This document shows, piece by piece, positions 6,326 through 13,048 of a stretch of DNA of 21,196 bases (positions within the stretch are counted from its first letter, which is position 1; the number at the start of each line of letters is the position of its first letter). The notes under the pieces are model-generated. The model was not told where the DNA came from, did no database searches, and saw nothing but the letters and a program-made list of their open reading frames with translations. The DNA comes from Methanocorpusculaceae archaeon UBA456. GTDB taxonomy: Archaea > Halobacteriota > Methanomicrobia > Methanomicrobiales > Methanocorpusculaceae. Made by a program: the position numbers and the translations under genes. Location: the NCBI GenBank assembly GCA_002496395.1, contig DAJQ01000034.1, positions 17,140 to 38,335 on the forward strand, read 5' to 3'.

Positions 6326-7096
6326 ATGCCGATGAATGCACGCATCTTAAATCTCATGGAAGAAGTGAGATCCGGCAGATGCTCCCCCGAAGAAGCAGCC
6401 GATCAGATCAGCGGGCTCCGTCTTGAGGAGATCGCAGGGTTCGCCAGGCTTGATCTTGGACGTTCAATCCGTTGCGGGATCCCCGAGGTGGTGCTGGCCG
6501 AGGGGAAAGACACCACTCATCTGGTCGGGATCATGAAACGATATGTGGAGGCGTCCGGCCGGTGTGTGGCGAGCAGGGCTACCGAAGAACAGGCCGCTGC
6601 AATACAACAGTCTGCCCCCGATCTCACCTGCGAGTATTATCCCGATGCCCGGATCGTCATCCTCTCAAATGGCACAGAAAAACCATCATCCGGAGGCATA
6701 GTCGGGATCATCACCGCAGGCACCTCAGACATCCGGGTGGCAGAAGAAGCACGGCTCATTGCCGAGGAGATGGGATGCATGACCCTCACCGCATATGATG
6801 TCGGTGCTGCCGGGATCCACCGCCTCTTCCCCGCACTGAATGAACTCAGGGATGCTGATGCCTTCGTCGTCTGCGCAGGCAGGGAAGGCACGCTCCCCGC
6901 AGTGGTCGCAGGACTTGTCGGCCGGCCCGTGATCGGGGTGCCGGTCTCGGTCGGGTATGGGTACATGGGGAAAGGCGAGGCAGCCCTTGCCAGCATGCTC
7001 CAGTCCTGTGCGGTTCTCGCAGTTGTGAACATCGATGCAGGCTTCATCGCAGGTGCCTTTGCCGCACAGATCGCAACAGGGGTGCAGAGAGAATGA
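6326..7096 (+). CDS. larB: Pyridinium-3,5-biscarboxylic acid mononucleotide synthase (LarB), nickel-pincer cofactor synthesis
   Basis: LarB carboxylates and hydrolyses nicotinic acid adenine dinucleotide, the first step towards the nickel-pincer nucleotide cofactor of lactate racemase-type enzymes. The C-terminal half is PurE-like: GTSDIRVAEEA, then CAGREGTLPAVVAGL, PVSVGYGY and SCAVLAVVNID. The glutamate of REGTLP (Glu187) and the cysteine of QSCA (Cys228) are 41 residues apart, the same spacing as the catalytic Glu180/Cys221 pair of Lactobacillus LarB. At 256 residues the length is normal. The ATG at 6326 is preferred; TTG 6311 and ATG 6332 are alternatives. Its stop overlaps the nadM start by 4 bp. 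LarC, LarE and LarA are not in the window. Confidence 0.9.
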   Translation: MPMNARILNLMEEVRSGRCSPEEAADQISGLRLEEIAGFARLDLGRSIRCGIPEVVLAEGKDTTHLVGIMKRYVEASGRCVASRATEEQAAAIQQSAPDLTCEYYPDARIVILSNGTEKPSSGGIVGIITAGTSDIRVAEEARLIAEEMGCMTLTAYDVGAAGIHRLFPALNELRDADAFVVCAGREGTLPAVVAGLVGRPVIGVPVSVGYGYMGKGEAALASMLQSCAVLAVVNIDAGFIAGAFAAQIATGVQRE

Positions 7097-7599
7097 AACG
7101 CGGTTTTTATATCGGGCGCTTCCAGCCATACCATAACGGCCATCAGGCGGTGCTGGAAGGAATCGCAGAAGAGGTTGACGAGATCATCATCGGTGTCGGG
7201 AGTGCCCAGCTCTCCCATGATACCCAGAACCCCTTCACTGCGGGAGAACGTGTGCTGATGATCACCCGCGCGCTTGAGGATATCGGGTGCCCCTTCTACG
7301 TGATCCCGATCGAGGATCTCAGGAGAAATGCCCTCTGGGTGGCACATGTCACCTCGATGACACCGCCGTTTGATATCTGCTATACCTCGAATCCGCTTGT
7401 GATCCAGCTCTTTAAAGAGGCAGCAATCACGATCAAATCCCCTCCGATGTACCTCCGGGAGACCCTTTCAGGAACTGCAATCCGGCAGAAGATGCTCCTT
7501 GGAGAGGACTGGGAGCAGTATGTTCCTCCGGCTATTGTGAAAGTGATCGGGGAGATAGATGGCGTCTCCCGCCTGCGAACCATCTCCGAAACCGATTGA
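7093..7599 (+). CDS. nadM: Archaeal nicotinamide/nicotinate-nucleotide adenylyltransferase
   Basis: NadM transfers AMP from ATP to NMN or nicotinate mononucleotide, giving NAD or NaAD. The 168-residue protein starts MKRGFYIGRFQPYHNGH, with the adenylyltransferase H-x-G-H signature at its end. It has SGTAIRQKM (about residues 128-136), the family's second nucleotide-binding motif, and the archaeal signature NPFTAGERVLMI. GGGGTG precedes the start. The ATGA overlap with larB implies translational coupling. Because NaAD is the LarB substrate, this gene may feed that pathway as well as general NAD synthesis. Confidence 0.95.
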   Translation: MKRGFYIGRFQPYHNGHQAVLEGIAEEVDEIIIGVGSAQLSHDTQNPFTAGERVLMITRALEDIGCPFYVIPIEDLRRNALWVAHVTSMTPPFDICYTSNPLVIQLFKEAAITIKSPPMYLRETLSGTAIRQKMLLGEDWEQYVPPAIVKVIGEIDGVSRLRTISETD

Positions 7600-7621
7600 A
7601 TATCAATACGAAGCACAAACA

Positions 7622-7984
7622 ATGGTATCAATGGCACAGACAAAACCAACTCCTCCATTCGCAGAGGTGATCAACCGGTACTGGTACATGACACCCGGTG
7701 TCGCAATCATCGGCGTAATCCTCACCGCTCTTGGCATCACCCTGCCCCTTCCCTTCCTGGCAGCACCCGGAATATGGGGCTGTATCATCGCATCCTTCCT
7801 CCTGCTTGGGATGGCATTTGCCGATCCGAGGCGCGATCTCGTCTCGATGTTCACCCCGCTCTATGCAGTCATCTTCTTCATCCTGCCTAGCGATATCCCG
7901 CAGGAGCTCCCGCTGATGGTGCTCTTCACGGTGACGATCATCATCCTGACGGCGCGGCTTCAGTGGCGGATCAGGAAGGGATAA
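7622..7984 (+). CDS. Four-helix membrane protein of unknown function
   Basis: This protein of about 120 residues has hydrophobic segments at about residues 22-40, 46-64, 76-90 and 95-110. A short soluble N-terminus (TKPTPPFAEVINRYWYMTPG) and a basic C-terminal tail (QWRIRKG) suggest both ends are cytoplasmic. The ATGs at 7622 and 7631 are both possible. The frame is open from 7559 inside nadM, but the extra residues are poorly compatible with a membrane protein N-terminus. It lies about 22 bp after nadM and is probably co-transcribed. No family was recognised. Confidence 0.65.
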   Translation: MVSMAQTKPTPPFAEVINRYWYMTPGVAIIGVILTALGITLPLPFLAAPGIWGCIIASFLLLGMAFADPRRDLVSMFTPLYAVIFFILPSDIPQELPLMVLFTVTIIILTARLQWRIRKG

Positions 7985-8006
7985 ACGGAAACAAAAGCCG
8001 GGCACC

Positions 8007-8124
8007 GGGGGAAGGGACTACAGAGAGTCCCACCGCCCCGTCCCCGTCCGGAAGTGCTTCGCAGGGCGGTTGAACCAGGTGGCCGCACCTGCTTCAAACT
8101 ACCAACATGAAATAGCGAGCAGGC
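8007..8124. repeat. Structured dispersed repeat, copy A
   Basis: Two blocks here recur in copy B at 12753-13026 in the same orientation. Block 1 (8029-8072) matches 12777-12820 at 42 of 44 positions. Block 2 (8082-8124) matches 12986-13026 with one substitution and one 2-bp gap. Here only 9 bp separate the blocks. Hairpins are GGGAC (8014-8018) with GTCCC (8027-8031), CCGCCC (8033-8038) with GGGCGG (8064-8069), and CCTGCT (8088-8093) with AGCAGG (8118-8123). The element sits between convergent genes. It is non-coding and could be a REP-like or MITE-like element, or an RNA. Confidence 0.8.
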
Positions 8125-8155
8125 GGGGAACATCCTTTTAGATCTGGAGTTCCCC
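8125..8155. terminator. Hairpin between convergent genes
   Basis: GGGGAAC (8125-8131) and GTTCCCC (8149-8155) form a perfect 7-bp stem around a 17-nt AT-rich loop containing TTTTA. It lies right after repeat copy A, between a plus-strand gene and the minus-strand ATPase gene, and could aid termination in either direction. It is not part of the repeat, because copy B lacks it. Confidence 0.4.
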
Positions 8156-8184
8156 GGGATCTCCTAAAACCTTCTTATTATCTC

Positions 8185-9396
8185 TCAATACTCAAATTTT
8201 CGAGCCGGAATAATTGAGATCCTTTTTCCGGCAACGAGCATATCCTCTTCCTGATCCAGCGTCAGAATATACCCGCAATCAAGCTCAAAAAACTCCATTG
8301 CTTCTGCCAGCCCCTCGATCTCCCGCTTTTTATTCCGTGTGGTCAGCTCATAGCAGACCTGTATCGCCTTTGTAATCTTCGTCTTCTCTTTGACGAGGAA
8401 GTCACACTCACCCTTTTCACGGAAATAGAAGAGCTCCCGGTATCGCTTCCTGAGCTCAAGGAAGACATGGTTCTCGAGGAACCTGCCATGATCGTCTGAG
8501 AACTGGATTGAATTTGCACGAATAAGACCGTTATCTATGGCATATACCTTCTTTGGGTTGATCTGCCTGGTTTTCTGGGAATAGGAGAACCGTGGCAGGG
8601 TGAAGATGATGTATGCATCTTCAAGCAGATCCACATATGATGCGATGGTGGTCACCGATCCGATTGCAGAAAAAACCTTCTGCAATTTTGAGAGCGTGAA
8701 CTCCCTGGCAGTATTCCCCAGCAGATAGACTGCAATTTCTGTTACGATCTGTGGGTTTTTCACAGGATTTCTGAAGATGATGTCCCGTGCAATGATATCC
8801 AGCAGAAGATTCTGCAGGACCTCATCCATTTCAGTTCTCAAATATTCAGGAAAGCCGCCAGAAGCAAGATAATCGCCAAACGAATCTGCTGAATCCTCGC
8901 GTTCCATGTACTCCAGGTATTCATGATAGGAGAATGGAAAGAGCTCGATTCGGAGATTTCTTCCAGTCAGCTTTGTCCCAGGATCACGACTCAGGAGCGA
9001 TGCATTCGATCCGGTGATCACCACCTTCTTCTCGTTCTCCAGAAGATATCGTACATACGATTCCCAGCCTGAGATGTTCTGGATCTCATCAAAATAGTAG
9101 AGATCTGCCTCATTAAATTCCTCGGAAAAGGCTTCTTCCAGCATCTCTATGTCCCCGAGTTCAAAATCAGCAAGTCGGGGGTCCTCAAAATTCAGATAAT
9201 AAAACTCCTCCTCCCTCTTCATCGACTGGACGAGGAGGGTGCTCTTTCCGCACCGCCTGATACCGGATATGATGATCGCAAAATTGTGAAGTGGCTTCAC
9301 TCGTACAAGATCCTGCCGGGTAACACCGGGCTTGCGCCTCTCTATTGCATCTCTCTGGGATCTCAGGATCTTTCTGAGTTCGCTCTTCAGGATCAT
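8185..9396 (-). CDS. AAA-family ATPase with DUF4143-type C-terminus
   Basis: This 403-residue protein has an N-terminal AAA ATPase: Walker A GIRRCGKS (about 45-52), Walker B LYYFDE (99-104) and a sensor-like TGSN (128-131). The C-terminal half has the DUF4143 pattern: AIDNGLIRA, then FLENHVFLELRKR, GECDFLVKEK and AIQVCYEL, resembling a degenerate PD-(D/E)xK nuclease core. Such ATPases are common, often multicopy, in methanogens. Their role is unsettled, with ideas including selfish or toxin-related elements. The ATG at 9396 is chosen over 9438 because the latter lies inside an inverted repeat and a TATA-like TTTATC is centred about 31 bp before 9396. It is more AT-rich than its neighbours. 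It is transcribed alone. Confidence 0.9.
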   Translation of the reverse strand: MILKSELRKILRSQRDAIERRKPGVTRQDLVRVKPLHNFAIIISGIRRCGKSTLLVQSMKREEEFYYLNFEDPRLADFELGDIEMLEEAFSEEFNEADLYYFDEIQNISGWESYVRYLLENEKKVVITGSNASLLSRDPGTKLTGRNLRIELFPFSYHEYLEYMEREDSADSFGDYLASGGFPEYLRTEMDEVLQNLLLDIIARDIIFRNPVKNPQIVTEIAVYLLGNTAREFTLSKLQKVFSAIGSVTTIASYVDLLEDAYIIFTLPRFSYSQKTRQINPKKVYAIDNGLIRANSIQFSDDHGRFLENHVFLELRKRYRELFYFREKGECDFLVKEKTKITKAIQVCYELTTRNKKREIEGLAEAMEFFELDCGYILTLDQEEDMLVAGKRISIIPARKFEY

Positions 9397-9410
9397 GGTA
9401 TACGAATACT

Positions 9411-9485
9411 GTCCATTTGAAATGATAAATCTATCCATTCCAAATGGACACTATTGATCAATACAAATGGAAAGAATTGATCAAT
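9411..9485. promoter_or_regulatory. Operator-like promoter array ahead of the AAA ATPase gene
   Basis: GTCCATTTGAAATG (9411-9424) and CATTCCAAATGGAC (9436-9449) form an inverted repeat matching at 13 of 14 positions, around an 11-bp spacer. The TATA-like TTTATC overlaps the edge of that spacer. Next comes a tandem repeat of period 23: CAAATGGA then ATTGATCAAT at 9441-9462 and again at 9464-9485, with 19 of 22 positions identical. ATTGATCAAT is itself a perfect 10-bp palindrome. A dimeric regulator could bind here and block TBP. Autoregulation is plausible but not shown. Confidence 0.65.
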
Positions 9486-9573
9486 TGAACTGGACAATCT
9501 TCCCGACCTCCTATTCATCAGGATAAAGAGCAGGCTATCTCATTGGAAAAAAAGGCTGTATAATGCCCCTTCT

Positions 9574-9894
9574 CTAAAACGAGTCGAGTGAGACAGAGCC
9601 GAACTCGTCTGCAAGCTGCCTGACATTTGTGACACCAAATGCCGTCTGGACAACTTCGAGCTCGAGGGCAACGGCGGCATCCACCATATAATCCAGAATA
9701 TCGACCGAGAGCTCCTTCTTCTCCCGGGACTTTCTCATCTGTTCCAAAAGAAAAGTGACTTTGGCGGGATCTTCGCTCCTGAGCTTCGCAAGCGTCACCA
9801 CGCACATTGAGATCCTGGTGAGGTTTCTGTCAGTACCGGTGATCGTATCGAAGAAGTTCTTCAGCACCTGTGCCTGATAGACCTCGCCAGCCAT
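9574..9894 (-). CDS. Conserved-looking small soluble protein, function unknown
   Basis: This 106-residue, mainly helical protein has no signal peptide, membrane segment or recognisable catalytic motif. Its N-terminus is MAGEVYQAQVLKNFF, and the middle is amphipathic (KVTFLLEQMRKSREKKELSVDILDYMVDAAVALEL). The start at 9894 has a good TATA element (TTATATT, about 9928-9922) about 31 bp upstream, predicting a nearly leaderless transcript. It lies 106 bp after ychF on the same strand, so it has its own promoter. The frame is complete and codon use resembles the core genes. I do not recognise the family. Confidence 0.75.
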   Translation of the reverse strand: MAGEVYQAQVLKNFFDTITGTDRNLTRISMCVVTLAKLRSEDPAKVTFLLEQMRKSREKKELSVDILDYMVDAAVALELEVVQTAFGVTNVRQLADEFGSVSLDSF

Positions 9895-9920
9895 ACGTAA
9901 TATCCTCTTCTCATCCAGGT

Positions 9921-9928
9921 AATATAAG
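9921..9928 (-). promoter_or_regulatory. TATA box of the 106-residue protein gene
   Basis: Read on the minus strand the sequence is CTTATATT, centred about 31 bp before the ATG at 9894. This is typical archaeal spacing for a leaderless or very short-leader transcript. Confidence 0.5.
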
Positions 9929-10000
9929 GCTTTCGCAGATTTGCCGGGTTCACGACCTGATTGTGGCGCTTCATCTGCAGAAAATCCCTATTTCCGTCAC

Positions 10001-11167
10001 CTATTTTGCCGCACTCACGATCCGGATGATATCTCCGTCTTTTAGTTCGGTGGTATCCTTGATCCGCATCTTTGTCCGTGCATCAATCGCATGCAGGAAC
10101 CCCTTCCCGATATCGGTGTGCACCCGGAACGCAAGATCACGGGGATTCGATCCCTTCTTCATCAGGAAGGCATCGGGTAGCACACGATCCTTTCCATCAG
10201 TGAAATGAGTCTCGTCTTCAACCGGGTAGACGACGATCATCTGCAGTGTCGAGAAGACCGCATGGTTGATTGCCTGCTGCACACCGGTTCCTTCAAACCG
10301 CTTCATCTGATCCCGGAGCATCGCAAGCCCCTTCTTCTGCTGTGGCGATATCTCAACAGATTCGATCTCAGTAAAATCGGAATCGCCCGGAAGATACCGG
10401 ATCAGTCCGGCAGAGGTGGCATTTCTCAGCGCAAGCTCACCTGCCGCAGTTGCCCGGATCATCTCAGCAGGCAGCTTTTGAAGCATCTCGTCAGTTGCCA
10501 TGTCTGCCTTGTTCAGGAGCACCACCATCGGCTTGTTGATCGAAACCAGTTCGTCAGAGAACCGGCAGAGTGCATCCGCATCTGCCTTGAAGAGATCGAC
10601 ATCGGTTGTGTCGACTGCGGCCCGGATATCCTCTGCTGATATCGAGAGTCCGGCGAGTGCCTCGGCAAGATGCTCGATCAGCGCCGGTTCTTTACCCTGC
10701 GCCGCACGGGTGAGGCGTGGGAGATGCTTCTCTATAATTCCTGACACCCACATCGCCATCTCGTACCTGAGGAACCGGACATCCTCCATCGGGTCATGCG
10801 TTCCGGGGTCGACCGGGTTCCCTTCAGCATCGGTACTCCCGCTTGCATCCACCACCTGGATGATGGCATCGGCTGATCTGAGATGGTCGAGGAACTGGTT
10901 TCCAAGTCCTTTTCCAAGATGCGCATCGGGCACAAGCCCGGCAACGTCAACAAGCCCGACCCCGATGAAACGGACTCCATCAGTGCACTGGCCGCAGTCA
11001 AGCCCCAGCTCCCGGCATGGGCAGGGCACGCGGGCATAGGCGACTCCGTGGTTTGCATCAATGGTGGTGAACGGGTAATTTGCGATCTCGACATCGGCGA
11101 GTGTCGCCGCTTTAAAAAATGTCGACTTTCCACAGTTTGGTTTTCCGGCAAGTGCAAGCGTGATCAT
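10001..11167 (-). CDS. ychF: YchF/OLA1-type translation-associated GTPase/ATPase
   Basis: This 388-residue P-loop NTPase of the Obg/YchF group is a ribosome-associated protein of uncertain exact role that in homologues prefers ATP. G1 is GKPNCGKST (8-16), G3 is DVAGL and G4 is NKAD. A C-terminal TGS domain begins at about residue 300 (FRVHTDIGKGFLHAID, ending GDIIRIVSAAK). A cysteine cluster, CPCRELGLDCGQC, may be a metal-binding knuckle of the archaeal branch. The ATG at 11167 is chosen over 11206 because homologues begin just before ALAGKPN, and a TATA-like TTAATATG lies about 29 bp upstream. It is divergent from the pyruvate-kinase-like gene with only 37 bp between starts. Confidence 0.95.
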   Translation of the reverse strand: MITLALAGKPNCGKSTFFKAATLADVEIANYPFTTIDANHGVAYARVPCPCRELGLDCGQCTDGVRFIGVGLVDVAGLVPDAHLGKGLGNQFLDHLRSADAIIQVVDASGSTDAEGNPVDPGTHDPMEDVRFLRYEMAMWVSGIIEKHLPRLTRAAQGKEPALIEHLAEALAGLSISAEDIRAAVDTTDVDLFKADADALCRFSDELVSINKPMVVLLNKADMATDEMLQKLPAEMIRATAAGELALRNATSAGLIRYLPGDSDFTEIESVEISPQQKKGLAMLRDQMKRFEGTGVQQAINHAVFSTLQMIVVYPVEDETHFTDGKDRVLPDAFLMKKGSNPRDLAFRVHTDIGKGFLHAIDARTKMRIKDTTELKDGDIIRIVSAAK

Positions 11168-11204
11168 CGTAATTGACATGTACGACCGATGCATATTAAC
11201 ATGC
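11168..11204. promoter_or_regulatory. Compact divergent promoter between ychF and the pyruvate-kinase-like gene
   Basis: The two start codons are separated by 37 bp. TTAATATG (minus strand, centred about 11196) serves ychF. A weaker GTAATTGAC (about 11169-11177) is at the right distance for the plus-strand gene at 11205. Each element is close to the opposite start codon. Confidence 0.4.
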
Positions 11205-11795
11205 ATGGGCTATATCACACGAGAGACTGCATACTTCGATGCCCCCGGACCACAGAACACTGATGATTGTATCAGGCTCTGTGTATCGCGGGCAGAAGAG
11301 GAAAAGATCAATACGATCGTTCTGGCAAGCACCTCCGGCGCGACCGCCCTTTCCTTCCGGAAGGCGGTGAAAGGGACTGGCATCCGGCTTGTTGTGGTGA
11401 CGCATGTCGTCGGCTTCAAAGAGCCTGGTGTCTGGGAGTTCTCTGAAGATGCAAAAGCTTCACTTCTCGCAGACGGCCATACAATCGTCACCGGCACGCA
11501 CGTGCTCTCCGGCCTGGAACGCGCCCTCTCCCGGTCCGCGCGGGTCGGAGGTGGATCCCGGTCTGAGGCGATCTCAGAAGCGCTCCGCCGTATCGTCGCG
11601 GTCGGGCTGAAGGTTGCGGTTGAATGCGTGCTGATCGCAGCAGATCAGGGTGCAATCGGAATCAATGATGAGGTGATCGCAGTCGGCGGAACCGCAAGTG
11701 GTGCAGACTGTGCTGCGGTGATCCGTCCGGCGCACACCTCCTCCTTCTTTGATCTCCAGGTTCGTGAGATGATCGCGATGCCAAGGAACCGGTGA
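11205..11795 (+). CDS. Stand-alone pyruvate kinase C-terminal-like (alpha/beta) domain protein
   Basis: This 196-residue protein matches the small alpha/beta domain found at the C-terminus of pyruvate kinases: TIVLASTSGATALSFRKAV, then RLVVVTHVVGFKEPGVWEF. It has no catalytic TIM barrel, so it cannot be a pyruvate kinase. Free-standing copies are common in archaea and their function is not established. Late motifs AADQGAIGINDEVIAVGGTASGADCA suggest a ligand-binding pocket. The ATG at 11205 is preferred to the upstream frame opening at 11160, which would run across the ychF start. The stop overlaps the ribosome-binding site of the next gene, 3 bp away, so the two form an operon. Confidence 0.85.
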   Translation: MGYITRETAYFDAPGPQNTDDCIRLCVSRAEEEKINTIVLASTSGATALSFRKAVKGTGIRLVVVTHVVGFKEPGVWEFSEDAKASLLADGHTIVTGTHVLSGLERALSRSARVGGGSRSEAISEALRRIVAVGLKVAVECVLIAADQGAIGINDEVIAVGGTASGADCAAVIRPAHTSSFFDLQVREMIAMPRNR

Positions 11796-11798
11796 TCC

Positions 11799-12638
11799 AT
11801 GATCCGAGAGGCATTTGCTGAAACATTCGGGCTGCTGAAGACCCTCCCCCTCCTCTGGCTCGGGGGATTGATCATAGCTGCAATCTCGGCAGGTGATATC
11901 CTGGTCGGGGGAATGGAATCTGCCACAATGGGCGGTATCCAGATCCTTTCATTTCTGCTCTTCCCCTTCATCATCGCCGGGAGTTACGGCATCATCAGGG
12001 AGAAGAAAGGAGATCTCGCCACGTTCATCAGGTATGCAACCGGGTACTATTTCCGGGTCCTGCTACCGTTGATCTTCATCATCTTTGCCGCAATTGTGAC
12101 GATCTTTCTGCTATTAATCCCAATGACGATCATGGGAGGTGATCTGAATCCGGATATGATCATCTTCATTGCAATGGGTGTCACCATTCCGTTCATGCTG
12201 TTTACGTACTTCTATGACTGCTTCGCGGTCTTTAAGGACGAGAAGATCTTTGACTCGATCCGATCCAGCATAACGATTGTCCTGTACCGGGCATGGAAGG
12301 TTCTCCTCTTCATTATAGTGAATATTGTCGCCCTCGGAACTCTCCTCTTTGGTCTTGCATTTATCTGGATGGGGCTCCTCTGGGAGAAGATGAGCGAGAT
12401 CGCCGCAATGGATCCAGAGGTGATCAGTACAATGAGCAGTGAAGAAGTCATGTCGCTCCTTGGTCCTGACGCCCTCTTTGCAACCGCAGTCATCCTCTTC
12501 ATCTGGGCGCTCATCGCAACACCCTTCACCATCGCCTTCAAGGCCGCCTTCTTCCAGCAGCTGGGAGAGATACCGGTGATCGAGCAGCAACCGCAGGTCG
12601 GTGTCTATGATGAGAAGGGGCGCTGGTATAAGTACTGA
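11799..12638 (+). CDS. Polytopic membrane protein (DUF7847-like)
   Basis: This 279-residue integral membrane protein has about five to six hydrophobic segments, near residues 18-35, 46-62, 82-108, 120-138, 165-195 and 225-245. The start at 11799 follows GGTGATCC, an excellent archaeal Shine-Dalgarno that overlaps the stop of the upstream gene. The C-terminus is soluble and ends VYDEKGRWYKY. A family resemblance to archaeal DUF7847-type membrane proteins is suspected from layout only. No transport or catalytic motif is visible. It is co-transcribed with the pyruvate-kinase-like domain gene and may be followed by a hairpin terminator. Confidence 0.8.
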   Translation: MIREAFAETFGLLKTLPLLWLGGLIIAAISAGDILVGGMESATMGGIQILSFLLFPFIIAGSYGIIREKKGDLATFIRYATGYYFRVLLPLIFIIFAAIVTIFLLLIPMTIMGGDLNPDMIIFIAMGVTIPFMLFTYFYDCFAVFKDEKIFDSIRSSITIVLYRAWKVLLFIIVNIVALGTLLFGLAFIWMGLLWEKMSEIAAMDPEVISTMSSEEVMSLLGPDALFATAVILFIWALIATPFTIAFKAAFFQQLGEIPVIEQQPQVGVYDEKGRWYKY

Positions 12639-12676
12639 ACTTTCCAGCTACTCCTGCTAAATCTGAGAAAGATATA

Positions 12677-12704
12677 GGGAGGGATGAACTCCCCCGCTTT
12701 TTTT
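12677..12704 (+). terminator. Hairpin plus T7 terminator
   Basis: GGGAG (12677-12681) pairs with CTCCC (12689-12693) around a 7-nt loop. CCGC and seven T residues (12698-12704) follow. It lies 39 bp after the membrane-protein stop and is the clearest intrinsic-type terminator in the window. Confidence 0.6.
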
Positions 12705-12752
12705 GGCAATTCACCGTTCTGTGTGGGTTTTACCCTGATAGTACTGTTTAAT

Positions 12753-13026
12753 GGGGGAAGAAATATTGGAGAATCCCCCACCGCCCCGTCCCCGTCCGCA
12801 AGTGCTTCGCAGGGCGTTTGTCCTGGCTGACCGCAGATACGGCGCAGGAGGGGCGGGAATGTTTCAGGGGCTGCCAGAGCAGATAAACCCCGATTCAACG
12901 AATCGCCTTTCAGGTTGCTCTGATGAGCAAGGGTCTATCATCTCTGTCATCCTGCCCCCTCGCTGACCCGCCCCCCGATACCCGCGCCGCACCTGCTTCA
13001 AACTACCCATGAAATAGTGAGCAGGC
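12753..13026. repeat. Structured dispersed repeat, copy B, with a 165-bp insert; possible non-coding RNA
   Basis: The conserved blocks at 12777-12820 and 12986-13026 are the same as in copy A but are separated by 165 bp instead of 9. The opening stem GGGGGA (12753-12758) with TCCCCC (12774-12779) differs in sequence from copy A yet still pairs. The insert adds TCCTG (12821-12825) with CAGGA (12845-12849), GGGG (12867-12870) with CCCC (12888-12891), CGATTC-AAC-GAATCG (12891-12905), TTGCTC-TGAT-GAGCAA (12915-12930), and a long-range GGGGCGGG (12850-12857) with CCCGCCCC (12967-12974). CCTGCT (12992-12997) with AGCAGG (13020-13025) closes the element and is followed by two T5 runs. It accounts for most of the 410-bp gap between convergent genes. 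Confidence 0.7.
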
Positions 13027-13027
13027 C

Positions 13028-13041
13028 TTTTTGGACTTTTT
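13028..13041 (+). terminator. T-tracts after the last hairpin of repeat copy B
   Basis: Two T5 runs (13028-13032 and 13037-13041) follow the CCTGCT/AGCAGG stem on the plus strand, just before the minus-strand DUF92 gene's stop. They could end plus-strand transcripts across the repeat. Confidence 0.4.
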
Positions 13042-13048
13042 GTGGTTC

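Noticed and set aside
12751..12966. Open frame of 71 residues, proline- and arginine-rich, across repeat copy B.
   Set aside because: Its coding stretch is the GC-rich hairpin region shared with non-coding copy A, where the frame is not kept; composition is that of a repeat, not a protein.
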